A stretch of DNA of 64,000 nt, from contig JACDQD010000011.1 in assembly GCA_019843655.1 (NCBI GenBank), positions 6,428,604-6,492,603 on the forward strand, written 5' to 3'. This document shows positions 38,757-53,000 of this stretch, piece after piece. The notes beneath the pieces were generated by a model. It had not been told where the DNA came from, searched no databases, and was given only the letters and a program-made list of their open reading frames with translations. Numbering within the stretch: the first letter of the stretch is position 1; every line of letters begins with the position of its first letter. The position numbers were made by a program, and so were the translations under genes. This DNA is from Lethocerus indicus. Lineage: Eukaryota; Arthropoda; Insecta; Hemiptera; Belostomatidae.

Positions 38757-40473
38757 TCTCATGAGAAGATTACAGGTGAAAGGAGAATCAACACTTTTTT
38801 TGACATAGTAAACTAGACAATGGTACATGAAAATAGACGGGAAGGAGCCAATTAATGGGATCTTAAAATGGAAGATTGCCTCACACTAGTCCGAGCCCGG
38901 GGGCCCTACTCGCTCACAGCGTCTCAACTGCTGTGGTCATTTCGCTCATACATAATAATGAACACAGTCCCTTTACAACTCTTTGTTTGTTTGTTTTAAT
39001 TATTAATCAACCCCCATTCACTGAGCACTATCGCAATAAAACAATCATAGCGACGTAAATTTTCAAAAAATTTAGTAGCCATATTTATTAATTTCCATTT
39101 TAATTACCTTAAAGTAAAATAATCTTTTAGTAAAGGTTACTATTTAATTGTCTTATATGATCCATTATATGATTTTAATTTACAAAGCGTACGTGAGTAT
39201 AGAATTGTATGTAATTATTGTTACGAACTCGATTTGTAACAAGAGAAATATATGTTATCTATCTAGCTATCTAATGGGTACAAGTGTGGCCACTTTGTGC
39301 GCTGATACAACGCTTTAACTCTTGAGAACTGGAATACCACATTAAAGACGGGGCCCGTTAAGCACTGCCGAGCGTATAACCGAACGTTAAATTACAGGAG
39401 GAGCCGCGTTTATCGGGACAGCGGCTCGTTATAACGGGGGCCGGGGTGAACCCCCCGTGCGAGAGAACGGCCTAAACAATGGGCCCCAGGCCCTCAATTA
39501 GCCCTTTGTCTTAGTGCCGGATATATGCGGAAATAATTGTCCCCCCTCGGTTATATGCAGATTGGGGGAAGGACCTTTACGCTCGGATAGGCCGGCCTAA
39601 TGTCGACTCCCGCAGCTTTCTTTCTGGGTAATACGCTGTTTTCATAATTTTTCACACGGTTAATTGGTTAACTGACGTAACGGAACATCGGTGCTCGTAA
39701 CTGTTCCGGGTGTCGAAGATAATTGATGAATTTAAACGAGTCCCCCGTGATAATAATTTCAAATTAACGGCTGATAATTTTACTCTTCAAGATCTCTTCA
39801 ACAAGTGACCTTCCACAATTAGTTGGCATCAGCATACACGAATTCAACATCAACCGGCGGCAAGCATACTATCAATTAATGGTATAGAATTAGGGAATCC
39901 ACCCCGAGTATCTAGTCAAGTCGATCCGGATTAAGCCTACTTTGAGGCGAGCGGAACGCATTAAAACCTGGCGCATCAAGTCGCTTGGAAATCCGGTCGG
40001 GGGAAAGCCAATATTAACCGCGAAACCGAATCCGTCCCATCAGAGCGCCGGTATCGAACGATCGCCGGGGCGGGGTATTAATGACGGGCCGAGTCACAGG
40101 TGGCCGCCGCCCCCACGACCTGTAATGGCGCGTGCTCAACTTCCATACACTCCGGGCCCTACCCGCGAAACCACGCGCTCCCCCGCGCTTAGAGCCGACT
40201 GAAAAAATAGGCCGCGAATTTAAAAATACTGACGACCATTTAATGCCTAAGGCACATAAAAATTCGCCCGGAATGTCCTGGACCTTAGTCTGTAAGTTAA
40301 TCATAAGCAGGGATTGTTCGGAGACTCAAGCGAAATCTGCCGACATTTCCGCGGTAGCAACAGAGAGGCAAACCAGGGGTTTAAGTCGGTATGACAAATC
40401 GGAGAATCCGACTCTACCGAGTCATGTGACAAGGTGCTTGAAAAAACCCAACAGGTAATTTCCTGTCTGTGTC
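38757..40473. other. No gene seen; GC content rises
   Basis: From about 39340 onward GC-rich, CpG-rich blocks become frequent. Frames on both strands overlap at 39942-40540, the usual sign of low stop-codon density rather than coding. Confidence 0.5.
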
Positions 40474-40496
40474 CACGGAAAATATTATTTTCCGTG
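40474..40496. repeat. 10-bp perfect hairpin
   Basis: CACGGAAAAT, ATT, ATTTTCCGTG. Partial pairing continues outside (GTG at 40470 with CAC at 40497). No polymerase III signals surround it. Confidence 0.75.
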
Positions 40497-40959
40497 CACC
40501 AGGATTTACACTGTTGAGTCACTCTTATTGCTAATCGCATACTACAGAATCCGGTTATAAAATCGTGTTATATAAACGAGTGCGTGGGAACGCGACTACT
40601 CGGTGATTTTAGAGCAGCGCCGAGTTTTTCAGTCGAGTCCCCAATTCGTGTAAAATTCCGACCATTTAAGCACTGTTGTACTACTACATTTTCTGCCGCA
40701 CTCTATTCAGAAAGCCGTACTACTACAGCCGGCTTTATTGGGGCCGGAGGGCGAGAAAGAAGCCGAGTCACAGCAGTGAGGGCAAATGTTAAAAATCTTT
40801 TTCGAATACCTTTTATTCCACTTACCCCCCCCCAGCAATCTACGGCCGCCCACTGTGTAAGGCATTTTAAATCACGCGTAAATTCGGCCCATTCTCCCGC
40901 TCGATACGCCCTTACAAATGCGTAATCGCCGACACTGGAGCGCGTACGGCGGGACTGGG

Positions 40960-41025
40960 AAAGGGAGGGGCGGCTACGGGGGAGGGAGGGAATAAAAATC
41001 CGTGAGTGGTGGGGGGCGGGGTCTG
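40960..41025. promoter_or_regulatory. GC-box-like motifs in a GC-rich region
   Basis: GGGAGGGGCGG and GGGGGGCGGGGTC, both matching the core bound by Sp1/KLF-type factors, lie about 50 bp apart inside the GC- and CpG-rich segment 39.9-41.3 kb. This would suit a CpG-rich promoter, but no initiator, TATA box or first exon can be assigned. Confidence 0.2.
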
Positions 41026-44000
41026 ACCGGGGGAATATAGGCCAGGAGTGGTGGAAGCCCGGCATGAAAGGGGGCGGCTATCGATCCCCGGGGCCGACGT
41101 CCCCTCTACGCCGCCCCCGCCCACCCATAGTACACACCTTCCCCTCCGCCTCGTGCTCTCTGTACGCGGAGAGAGAGAGCAACAAGTATATTTCAATAAA
41201 GAGCCAGCGGTGGGGTTGGGGGTTGACTCGACATCAATGAACTTTAAATACTATTTTTGCTCCGTCACGGTTCCGGAGGTCCCGAGGCCTATTTTCGGGG
41301 GTCAAAATCGATGGAGGCGAAAAATTGGGTGGTGGCTACTGACAACCATTTAATTTATAATCAAGTGAATTACATTATTCCTAAATTATTTTTTCTTAGC
41401 CCAGAGGTACAGCGGTGTTCCTATACAATATACAGAAGGTGTGACCCACAATTACCGGAACACAACCACGTGGCGGTAGAGGTAATGATTTGAGAAATGT
41501 ATTGGTTGTGGATCTAATTTTTATCACCGATATTAAATTATACCAAGATCAGGAAATGATTATTGCAGGTAAAAATTAGAATGCTACTTACTATAATTCA
41601 GTGTAATTTTAACACTAAAAATGATGAGTCAATAACGCTAATGCAAAAATAACCGGAAATATGACGACATAATAGTGCCATAATTTTAATACGGGTCATA
41701 AAAATAACGGTTAACGCATTGCGTTACGTTATCTAATAATATCGAATCTAACAAGAAGGAAGATAAATTATGGTTCATAGAAATCAATGCATTAACCAAG
41801 TAGTTTATAACTGTTCAGAAATGTGCTTTTTGAACAATGAAAGATACTCCTGATCGGACTAATATCTTTGCGTTAATAATCATGCTCCAACTTTACTTCG
41901 GGAACAGATCAACAGGCACGTTTTAGTAACCGGACTCTAAATGAACTTTGCAAAGGGGGTTCTTGCGCCGTAACTGGGTCCGAGAAGTCCCGGCAAAGTC
42001 CCAGATGAGGGAGACCCGACGTGGAAATCGATGATGCCAAAAATTTGGGCGGACCACGTGGCTCGCGAAGCGCTGAGCAATATCTGAACGTAAGAGTGGA
42101 ATAAAGTTTTAACACATTATCGGTGTACCGGAGGGAACTTTTTATGAAATCTCCTAACGGCAGCCACGTGTTCGATACGGAGATTATGGTACTACGATAG
42201 AAATCCTAATTATTTGATAACGAAATCATTACATTCACAGAATCGAAGGAATTAGAGCGCGCAGAACTTGTTCTTGCATCACTCGTGACTTATGGTACAC
42301 GGGAGGATAAATAACGGCACGGTGTCTGGCATGAGCCATAAATATCACAAACAAGCTCGCTACTTAACGTTTACGGTTTTGTATTACTACACAGAGAGTA
42401 CATTCATTGTCTTCGCAAGACTACAATGGAGGTTCACTACAAAGGTAAACTGTACAAATTTATCCACATCACTTAGCATTCTTCAGGCTTTTGAAAAGGT
42501 ACGATCAGAAATCAATTAATCCCTTACATAATAATACAAATCATTTTAATTTAGTACAAACAATAAAAAATTATAAATACTCGAGGAAGTACGCGCGAGT
42601 TTGGAAGCACGTAATTGTCAGTAGCATTCCATTATTACTATATTACGAAGAACTCGGCCATATCGTTCTTAGTTAAACACACTTCACTCTTATTTACAGT
42701 TTGTTTCACTCATAGTGTATGTGTTTTTCTTTACCTTTGGACTTCTTTAAAGTTTATTTTCTTCAAGACCAGAATGAGAAGTCGAAACCTATCTAGGACC
42801 CAATAAGCGACAAGGAACAAAGCCCAAAAAGATCAACAGTGATACAAGAAAAGTGGCTCGTCTATGTCCACAAACGCGTCTCCAGGACGAAGTCCTTAGT
42901 CACTAACATTCGGATGCAAACTAAAATGTATGAGACTTCCGGTCCCTCTATATACGATATTTTTACATCGGTATGAACTTTAAATGGATGTCCAAAATGA
43001 AATTAAAGAAATATGAACCGATTTATAGAAGTGATTTCCGTTGAAGCAGAATATTATCCGTATTCTCTTGTTTGGTCTTAGTGAAATAGCAGACTTAGTA
43101 CACCTACTGAAAAGCTGCATCGGTTTTTAATAACGCTGACGAAACTATTCGTGAAAATTGCGCGTCGAGATTCCGCCGGTTGTCCTTCAACGAACTTAAT
43201 AAATCAGCACTGGGGACATTATTTCCGATCGGAGACTCATCATATATTAATACGAAAATCGACGATAAAAAATTCAAACGGCACCAAATATATCGGGGGC
43301 ATCGAATAAAGCCGAAGTTGAACGGCGTGACAAACTGGGCACTTGGTCGTAACACGGAGCGGAAATTGTTTACCCAACAAACAAACCAAACCGAAAAGCT
43401 TTTCCAGCTCGAGGGAAACACTTTGAAATATCTCGAGTGTCCTTCACTCGACTTTCCGTCCCACTACTGAGAGCTGTACAGTCGTCTAAATCGGTAATAA
43501 AAATGTACCATCCTAACAGTAACTCGAACATAATTAATGAACACGAATGTAAAAATTATTCCCGGTAATCAACAGTTAATAAAAAACAGAAAAATTATCA
43601 TAATATAATAGGTATAATAATTTAATGACTTTCGTTAATACTCCTACAAAAACTGCGGTTATAGATTCTCGTGAAATAGTGGAACTTTGTAATGAAAACA
43701 AATTTTACTTGACATTTTATTAAATCATTTAAAAGCCACATTCTGATACGTATATTTTGAAATGAATCCCTTGGGTAAGTACCTGACCGTGTTTAAGACG
43801 TAAGTGGAACTCCGATGTTAGTATAGATGAACATAAAAACGCCATAACATACCTGATAATCCAGTTAAAATGTATACTTTCCTTATCACCGAAGCAAACA
43901 AGTCAGGGTCAAAAGGGAGTGGCCTATTCCCCATTAAAGGAATAATAATTTTCTTTATATCCAGTCAACAGGCCTTATGTAAATAATTACATACGCACAT

Positions 44001-47000
44001 ACATCGTCGACAGAGGTCGTCGATAGAGGGGGGAAAATAACAGAAAAAGCATCTTTAATTTATTGGAATCGATTCCAGATAACCAAACAACAGCAACCTA
44101 ATGTCAGAATGGGGAATGTTAAAGCGGACTTTACGATCATCGACGGTCATTATGTTATCTTCAAATTATCAGTTGTTTCTATTCATCTATTGCGTACCGA
44201 TTGCCGACTGAGTACCCAATGTTTGTGCAATATAGAAATTCCACGCAATGAGTTAGACAGAAATTTGGGGGATAATGGAAGAGAAACATTTGGAAGAAAA
44301 ACTACAAAATACAGCACATGCTGTAAATTACGAATGTTATTATATGGTTTAAAAGTAACTCAGAAATAACAACTATTTCTTATTGGTTAATGAGGGGCCA
44401 TAAGAAGGAGCGCTAATTTAGCCGATTAGGGAAGCGTTTTGTGGGGGCAGCCGTCAGGTCTCCGGTCAAATAGGAATCACCTACTTGACCCCGGCCGGCG
44501 GTTAACTCGACACAGTGTTAGTTAAACGTCATACATTCAGTACAAGAACTGATCGCAACAAGCGATACCATTCGATAAGAGTACACGTGTGCAATCATAG
44601 CTGCAGTAAAAATTTAATAACGAAACGACTGAGAATAATAAATAGTTAAGCACCACTGGAACGAGATATGAGCGAATTCAAGATATGAAACAGCCCGAAC
44701 ATACTTAAATTTATTCATCCTCAACCTACATATGCGAGTGAAAATTGTATGACCGATAATATTTCAATATACTTTAAACTGGATGATCATTCTGATAAAG
44801 AATATATATATATTATATTTCCACCAAATAGTAAAGACGGATAAAATGATTCCGGCAGGAGAACGCGTTTTATCGATAAAGCTTAAATCCTGCAATGGCC
44901 TCAGTGATCGAGCACCTTGCAAACGTTCTTTGTCCATTCACTAACGCTAAGAACACTTCACAACCCGAACCATCCCATCGCACAATGAGCCTAATTCAGA
45001 TCCAGACATGAGATTTCCAAGAGACTCTTGTAATCCACATGTCGTCCCACAAATCGTCTATTCTCCCGTGAGATCGTCTGAGATGCGATCTGCTTTTCCT
45101 TAGCGCGGCATCCGGTTCGCCCGCATTATTCCCTCCTGTCGTGCACTCCTGACTGGTCCATCCGCTGTACATTAAGCCGACCGAGCTTTATATAAGTACT
45201 TTATTCGTGCCTCCCTAACAGGACTTTCCGCACCGGGTCGTTACTTGGGGCTCCAAAGTTGTGCCAAAATCGGACGCCGCGCCGATCCCTTTTACAATGC
45301 GCCCTCCCCTTATTTATGATCAAAATACTGTTTTCCATCGTGCTTAAGTATGATTTTCGAACTAGTGTACAGTATTTACCCCTATTCGATCTTGCCGCCA
45401 GTTCCGCCCTGATGTGTATTTGGTAGGAACGGTAACACGAACGAATATTAAGGAATTATTTTATCGCGAAAGTTATACTGAAATTACACCATGGCGACCG
45501 GCGTAGGCCTAAGCATAACGCGACGGGGGGGGGCCTCGACGGATAAGGGAAAGGAGGAACTACCGAGGATCGATGGTGTTAGGCGAGAGGGAGAGGCTCG
45601 GTGTCAGCGCCCCCGGCAAGCTATCGCGCGTCATTTACCGAGTTTATCCTTTAATAACCGGGTTATGTTGGGTCACGTTTCCCCAGACATCTTGTCGCCC
45701 CCTCCCCCCATCCTACCACCGACACGTATGGGGATAATTGAAACACTAATTACTCTCGGCGGGCGATGCGCTTAGGCAACCGATAAGACGTCTTCCTCAC
45801 CCAGCCGATAGCGTCTTCATTACAGGTTTCCACACCCGTTGACCTTTCTGAAGATCATTTTCACTCCCGTTTACTTCTACGCTAAAATTGATTTAGTATC
45901 CAAAAATATTGGCGTGGAATTCGGCAAGATGGTGGCTAAGACGCCTCTGTTGCTTAAAAACAATGTAACTCCGCGATTGCCGATTTAAAAATAACCGAAC
46001 GATTATTGTATTTTTACAGTTGAGGCAATAAAATAGTTAAAAAAATAATTCGAAAGCCAAACGTCTGTAATCGGGGCGAGGACGGTGTCGGGGAGGCGAT
46101 GGGAAAATTAAAGCCGCGATTCAAGGCACTGGGCCGGCTTCCCGGGCCGAATTGAAGAAGCCCTCCTCGGTCGTGAGACGCCCACGCGGGGCTACAACAA
46201 ATCGCCATTATTCACAGCCGAGGGGAACGGCAATTACGACGGCAAGGAGACCCAGCCCAGAAGAGCCGGAAAGTAGGACAGTTATTTCGGAAAAAGTAAG
46301 AGCGGACCTGGGCCGAGGCCAGAGTGTAATAAAGTGGCGCGCGAGTAAAGAGGTTTCAAAGATCAACCTCCACTTCGTACAATCAACCCCAGAGGGGGTT
46401 CTTTGTACAGTTCTACGATATATTAACTCGGAGGTGGATATGCCACAGCTACTCCGGCTTAAGACTCCGTCTAAGACAGCGGTTGGCATACAGATAGCTC
46501 GCGGGAATGATTTTTATGTTAGCGATAATTAAAACCAACCTCCTAATTTTTTCTCCTTTATATGAATCCATTAAATTTATCAAACTTAATTCATATTTCC
46601 ATATTTTGAGATTAGCCCTTTGGTTCGGGGAGTGTGCCGGCCCCCCGATCTAAGACGTTTATGCCTTGTCTTTACCGTCGTCTACGAAAGACGACTCCAC
46701 CAAATGACGACCACTCCAATAAAAGCATCGATTTCTAATAACTCTGAACCGAGCGATAAATCTAATCGTTGATAGATGTGCAAATCCGACGAATGCTTCT
46801 GTCCCCTTTAACAGAGCAATAAATTCGTAGAACGAACAGGATAATAGCATGTAGTCTGTATTACATTATACCACTAAATATAGTTCAATTAAAAATCGGC
46901 ATTACTGAAATAATGGAAATTATCACCTAATAGCGGTTAATATTTTAGGAATTTAAACCTACCTAATTGAGGGCAATCGAGTACATTTTTCGTCTCCCAT

Positions 47001-50000
47001 TTCTAATTAAGGCTTCATTCCGGGACCACGGGAGCCTTCTCATTCCCTCGGTTTCTCGGTTTAATGAATTTCTGGTAATCGAACTCCGCTCCCCAGAGGT
47101 CAAATGGGGAGCAACTCCCAGCGGCCCTTAGACACTTACCCCCCGCCCCCACGCCCAGACTATATTTATTAACCCTTTTCTGAACAACGCAGAAACACGG
47201 TACCACCGAGGCCTGGCCCTAAGCGAATGCGGTAGGTTTATTGAATTAAACCCAATTATTTTATTATTTCGTCGTCAAATTTTTATCCCAAACATTTCAG
47301 CCTACCATCCTACGATATCGAGCCTCGCTTTTAGAAATGTTTGACTATTATTATAATAAAAAATAATATTCTGGCTTCATAATGCTTTTGTTACTGCAGC
47401 CGTATGCTCTCGTTATAAATTTACCCTGAATTTTTTCGAATTTTATAAAACGTGATTGACGCATTCACAAAGCAGTTAAGGGGTTACGCGGAGTAGGACA
47501 CATCGATCATAGACTGGGGTTAAGAGGAGCGATAAACCGGCCTTAGTGAGGGAGAGTAGCGTTTCGGGAACAGAAATAGCGTGAATTAAACTGTAATTAA
47601 CCGGCCTAGAGTTCGAACGCGGACTAAGTTTAATTCGGGCACCGGCCCGCCCCTAGCCACCCCCCCCACGCCCAGATATACTCCCCTTTACAACATTATA
47701 TCCTAATTAACTCGATATTACTGAACCCATTAGTTTACCCCCGTTGTCATGGGTTCAAGTCTGGCAAGTTGTAGCAAAAACCTAACCAGACGTATACAAA
47801 CCTTGCGCGTACAAATTTGAGGAAGATCTAAAAAACATTTAAAACAAGTAATGAAACACGAATTTACATTTAAAAGAGATAATCAAGAGGGTAAACAAAT
47901 TATACGTACTGATGTTAGCTATCGTGCAAAAATATACGGTACCAAAACAAAGGCATTCAAAACAGTCCTTTTTTTTTCAAGAGCTCCAAACAAATATTTT
48001 ATTTTCCCCATTAAATTTAATAATAACATAGATAAAATTAAAGTTTAATTGATTTATTCGTAACATAATTATATCAATAGTAACCAGAAAATTATAACAA
48101 TAACCAGAAAAACAATGAGATAAATTGCCGAATTATTCAAGCACGGATCCCCGAACGGTAACATCAACTTCAAATTCGAAACGGGCAATAACCCGTAATC
48201 TAAATACCTCTTCGCCGATAATACGATAAAAAAAGGGAAAAAACCACAGCCATCATTTCCAAGCAATACTGAGCTATACACAAACCATATAATTTGATTT
48301 ATGTCCACTCCGATCGTAACACAGTTAATGACTTTCTCCGGCTAAGACCCGGATTTGAAGCCATAAATCTATACCTCTCTAAACTTAAGAAGCCGGTAAT
48401 AAAATGAAACGCTCGAATAAAGTCTAGCTGCACAGAGACCGTAAATACCTTTCTACCAAGTCAGTTACCTTTTAAATTAAATATTCAAGAGAATTAGATA
48501 AAAAAAAATCAGGGGTACAATAAATCCCCCAATTACATTTTACGACTTTTATATCTATAAATGGGATATTCAAAAAGTTATTACCCTTGATCCACTTCAA
48601 TAATGTTATCACTCCATTTTTGCTGACGATGTTGCAGAGTGTAATATTTTATTATACATTTTTTGTTGTATCTTTGCATACCCATAAAGGCCAAACGCAC
48701 GACAATTACTAGTATAACATATTGCGTAGTAGGACTATAATATTACATAATAATATCATAACATGACATTATCTGTAGGTAAAGAGTGTTTGTGTGTGTG
48801 AATACACCCTAAATAAGATATTTCGACAATTTAAATCAATAAACTAGTCTAAATATTATTGGTGTGGAAAAATATATTGGAAAATAATGTTGTCAGTAAA
48901 AACGTGCTTAAGACAAAAAGTATTATCTCTGACAAAATTTATATACACATTCATTTATAAGGCAGTAGAAAAGAAAGACGTAGTTCAACATATCAGAAGA
49001 GCAATAACCCCACAACACTTACCGAGATATTAATTAAGATGCATGAAAAATTCTCACGATTGCCCCGAAGAATCAGACCGAATCAAATCACTTATTTTTT
49101 GACTAACGGGTTTCAGAGAAATAATTTTGAAAAATAAAGTTTTATCACTTGTGGTCCTTAGAATGGTGCAATTAGCGTCCAATTGTGAATTTAGAAAATA
49201 ATGCAAGAATCACTTGGGAAAATGATCAAAATCATACCCTACAAATTTGATCATTTAAAGATAAGAAGATATAAGATTGTTCCTCCTCTACTAGCATCGA
49301 TCGTGGAATGACTCTCTAGACCACACGCTATAAAAGTGACAGTACAGCGATACTTCTGGCAGGTTATTTTATCTGCAGTAAGAATCAGTAAATGGAATGC
49401 TACTGGCGATGACGAAAACCTAGCCACGACGAACACGCCAGAAGATAATAATAAATAAAGAGAAAGCCTCCTCACGTAGAAGTATTTCCATGAGTTCAGA
49501 ATTGTGTCAAAACGCTAAAACCATGTTAACAGAGCTCGTACACAACCTAACAACTCTATCGAGCGCCAACAATATTTGTCCAGACCTACCAACTGATAAG
49601 ATAACGGAGTGCTGTACACTATTGACAGTTACAATGGTAAAATCGCAAACGGTTTATAGCACTGGGAAACGATGACTGTTGACTAAACCCTATTCATACT
49701 AGTATCAGTGGGTTCTGTGTCAAACTATCCATGACTTGTCACCACTCATTATAAATAAAGAATCAATTTTATTTAAGAAGCCAACACACATCACAAGTTT
49801 AATATTATTAATTAATTAAAAAAGGAATATAATTAGGAAATAAGAAGACAACCGCCAGAATGTGGAATCTTAAGAGCGTGATGATCGATTTCTGGCGAAA
49901 ATATCGGTGCTCTATTCTAGTGAATAAGTTGGTTGGACTAATTAATTAAAATAGAACAATAGTAAAATGATACATGGAGGTACCAACGTTAAAAATAATA

Positions 50001-53000
50001 CCTGTCTCGATCAGTAACAGTTTATAGGTAACCGATACACATTGGAAAAATAACGAATTACAATTCGTCCATTATCAATAACCAACGTGTTGACCTAAAT
50101 CATAAAACCTATTCGATCCCGTGTCAGCGCCTGCGATGGACTCCAGGATGTCACGTGACTTCAAGCATGCCAACCGGCGTTGGAAATAGGACAGACACAA
50201 CGAAAAAAGAAAACTTCCCAAATAAAGAAGCCAATTTCACGATATGAAATTAATTTTCGTCCAGCCCAGAAAATCGAGTTCCCGCCCTCAGGACCGAAAA
50301 GGTTTTACATTTATTATTCCCGTGTGACAGTTCAAAGCGGCTCGCGTGTCGCGTGCAGGCCCCATTCATGGAAGCCGATACCTGGGTAGAGAAAATGAGG
50401 GGGAATTCTTGGAAACTGCCATTATTAATATAAAACGGAAATATTAAAATAATACCAAATGAGAAATTACTACCTACAAACTGGGAAACGGATCTGCGTA
50501 TCTTTTTCCGACATTGGGATGAAAACTAAATTTGCCCACTCCCACTTGGATAAAAGAGCAATTTAAACACAGTCAAGATTTCAATCTGCCGGGAACCGCA
50601 CGGAATTAAGCCTTGCTCCCTTAAACAGCGTAATAAGGAGACTACAATTTTTACAAGGCTTATAATTGATATTAAGTGGAATCAATTAATTCAGAGCGTT
50701 GTGAATGCGATTACTTGAATAGTCGATGTGGGAGGTTCAGATTAAAAGTAAGAGGGTTAACTCTTAACGATAAAATGCTTGTTCTAATAATTTGTTCGGA
50801 ACAAAAATTATAGACTATATATTCTTCGCAATAAAATAAATATGTACATAATTTATATTGGTTATTCAAATAAGTTTTATTAATCCCTAAAACATCAAGA
50901 ATTTATTGCCTGATCCCAGACAACATCCGGTTGTTCGTAGTGGGACAAAGATAAATTCAGTGACCCGCTATCGTTAATAGTGATAGCAGATGCTGAAGAT
51001 CCCCTCATCTGACATTACATATTTTGAAAATTCAAATCCAAAATACCGGAGAATGCACCTTAAAATTTTAAAAAAATTAACTTTTATCCAAGGCCGATGT
51101 TAATTGCGATCTTCCCATAGGACGTTCCATCACGGGGACGCCGTCCTACCGTTTTAATAAGGCCGGAAATCTGACTGCGGGAGAAGGGAAATAAATTTGA
51201 ATCTTCCAATAAACTGTCTGGCGATACCTACAATTCTTAAAGTCGGGCGGGATCAGTTCCTAAGGGCCCCGGAGGTAATAAATCTAATAACGCCTATTGA
51301 ATTCGCGACCCTTCCCGCACCAACGAAGGGGGCGGGTTACCAATTGATTTTCAACCCTCCGAGTTAAACGCTGATTCGTCATTTGGTATTCCGTCCCTGG
51401 GTCCTGACAGAACCGATTAATTCTGTTAAATCGTCCGCACGCTGTTGCCCATTAGCCGGACGCGAAACTGATAAGTGTAATGCGAGAACGAAAAGTAAAT
51501 TCGCCTTAATTGAAACGATAACGATAACAGTTTTACGTGGTTTTCTCAAACATTTTTCTAGACCTGTATACCATTTAAAATGTAACTGAACTCATCTAAT
51601 TTAGTGGAACCAGGGCAGAATTCGTATCGATTGCTACCAGTACGACCAATTCGCGAAATTGAATCTTAAAGCAGGGAAAGATGCGATTCGGTTAGTTGCG
51701 ACTCGGGCGATGATTAATGGGTCCCAGTTTTATCGCCGCGACAATTTTATATTATAATAAGGCGGGCCCTTAATAAAATTACGGCGAAAGAGCCCATTAT
51801 TGTTATAAACGATCTTCGGCCGAATAAAAAAAGAAAAAAGGGAAAATAATAAAAGTTTGAGAAGCCCGAGTTAATTTCGGAGCGATGATTCCACCCCGAC
51901 GACTCTCGGTTAATAGAAGTTCAGTTTACTTTCGGAGGAGGCAACATAAAAAAAGTAGTTAAATAGGATTAGGTTGGAGTAAATCCAGATACCGCCACTC
52001 TGCTACAGCCTGCGGAACACGCAGTTGTAATTATGTGGGTGTACATTAAGAAAACTTCCATAAAAAATGAATAATGATCAGCAGTGGAAGGAGATTTCTT
52101 ATGAGAATTTTATAAGAGAGATGTCTATAGGCGACTTTCTACGGGTCGTCTATTGCGGTTAAATCAAGTGACCGCATGGTAATACCCAAATAATTGGTAA
52201 TCGTTAAATTAGCTAAGCCCCCCTCCCACCCAGGTAATCAACTATGACCCAGAGTTGCTATAAAAGCTAAGAAGATATAGGAAGAAGGGAGTCCGGAACT
52301 GCCCAATTAAATTTCAGTCGGGCGTATTATTAAGTTAATACTGTTTAAAATAATGCCGAGGGCAGCATGTAAATATATATACACACATATACAGAAGAAC
52401 ACGACCCACGGACATCGCAGCACATTTCACGGACGGTTGGCTTAAATTATTTCTGTTTTAATCATTACGGAAAAGGCCTAACGAAGTGGGAAGTAATAGC
52501 CTGAGCCCGAATCCTTTCGATTTTCTGCCCACCATAGCGAGATTCGTTTATTAAATTTCTAGAACTCGAGGTGAGCAGTACAGAAAATGCGATTATTTCT
52601 TAAACTGAAGTTAAACAGCACCCAAAACCTAAGCTCAGTTAAAATAAATTATTTTCCGTTGCATTTGTATATAGCCTAAGACCTATTTCATATCAGTTCA
52701 TACTTTACTGCGAAAAAGGACTTCGATTAAAGTTCGAAGGTCCACACCCAAACTTTTCCCTTCCTAAATTGAAGGTATATTGTACTCGGATGCCTTTTAA
52801 ATTAAACACTCTGAAAGATCCCCCCCCCCATTTCGAAATTCTAGCACGGTTCAGAGAAACCTCATTTACTCGTCTTTCATTTGCAAACGTTTTCCCAAAT
52901 ATGACCGGACTCGGGAGTTCCACTGAGACTGAATTCGCAGCGAGTGTTGACAAGGCGGAACCTGCAAATATGTAGTTGGAGGCAGAAATGTTTATTTGGT

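Noticed and set aside
48612..48640. F-A-D-D-V-A codons resembling the reverse-transcriptase catalytic motif
   Set aside because: Only the motif is present. A stop lies a few codons upstream and none of the neighbouring conserved blocks can be found on either side.
51969..51992. TTAGGTTGGAGTAAATCC, similar to the end of some mariner elements
   Set aside because: No matching inverted terminus and no transposase-like frame were found within a plausible distance.
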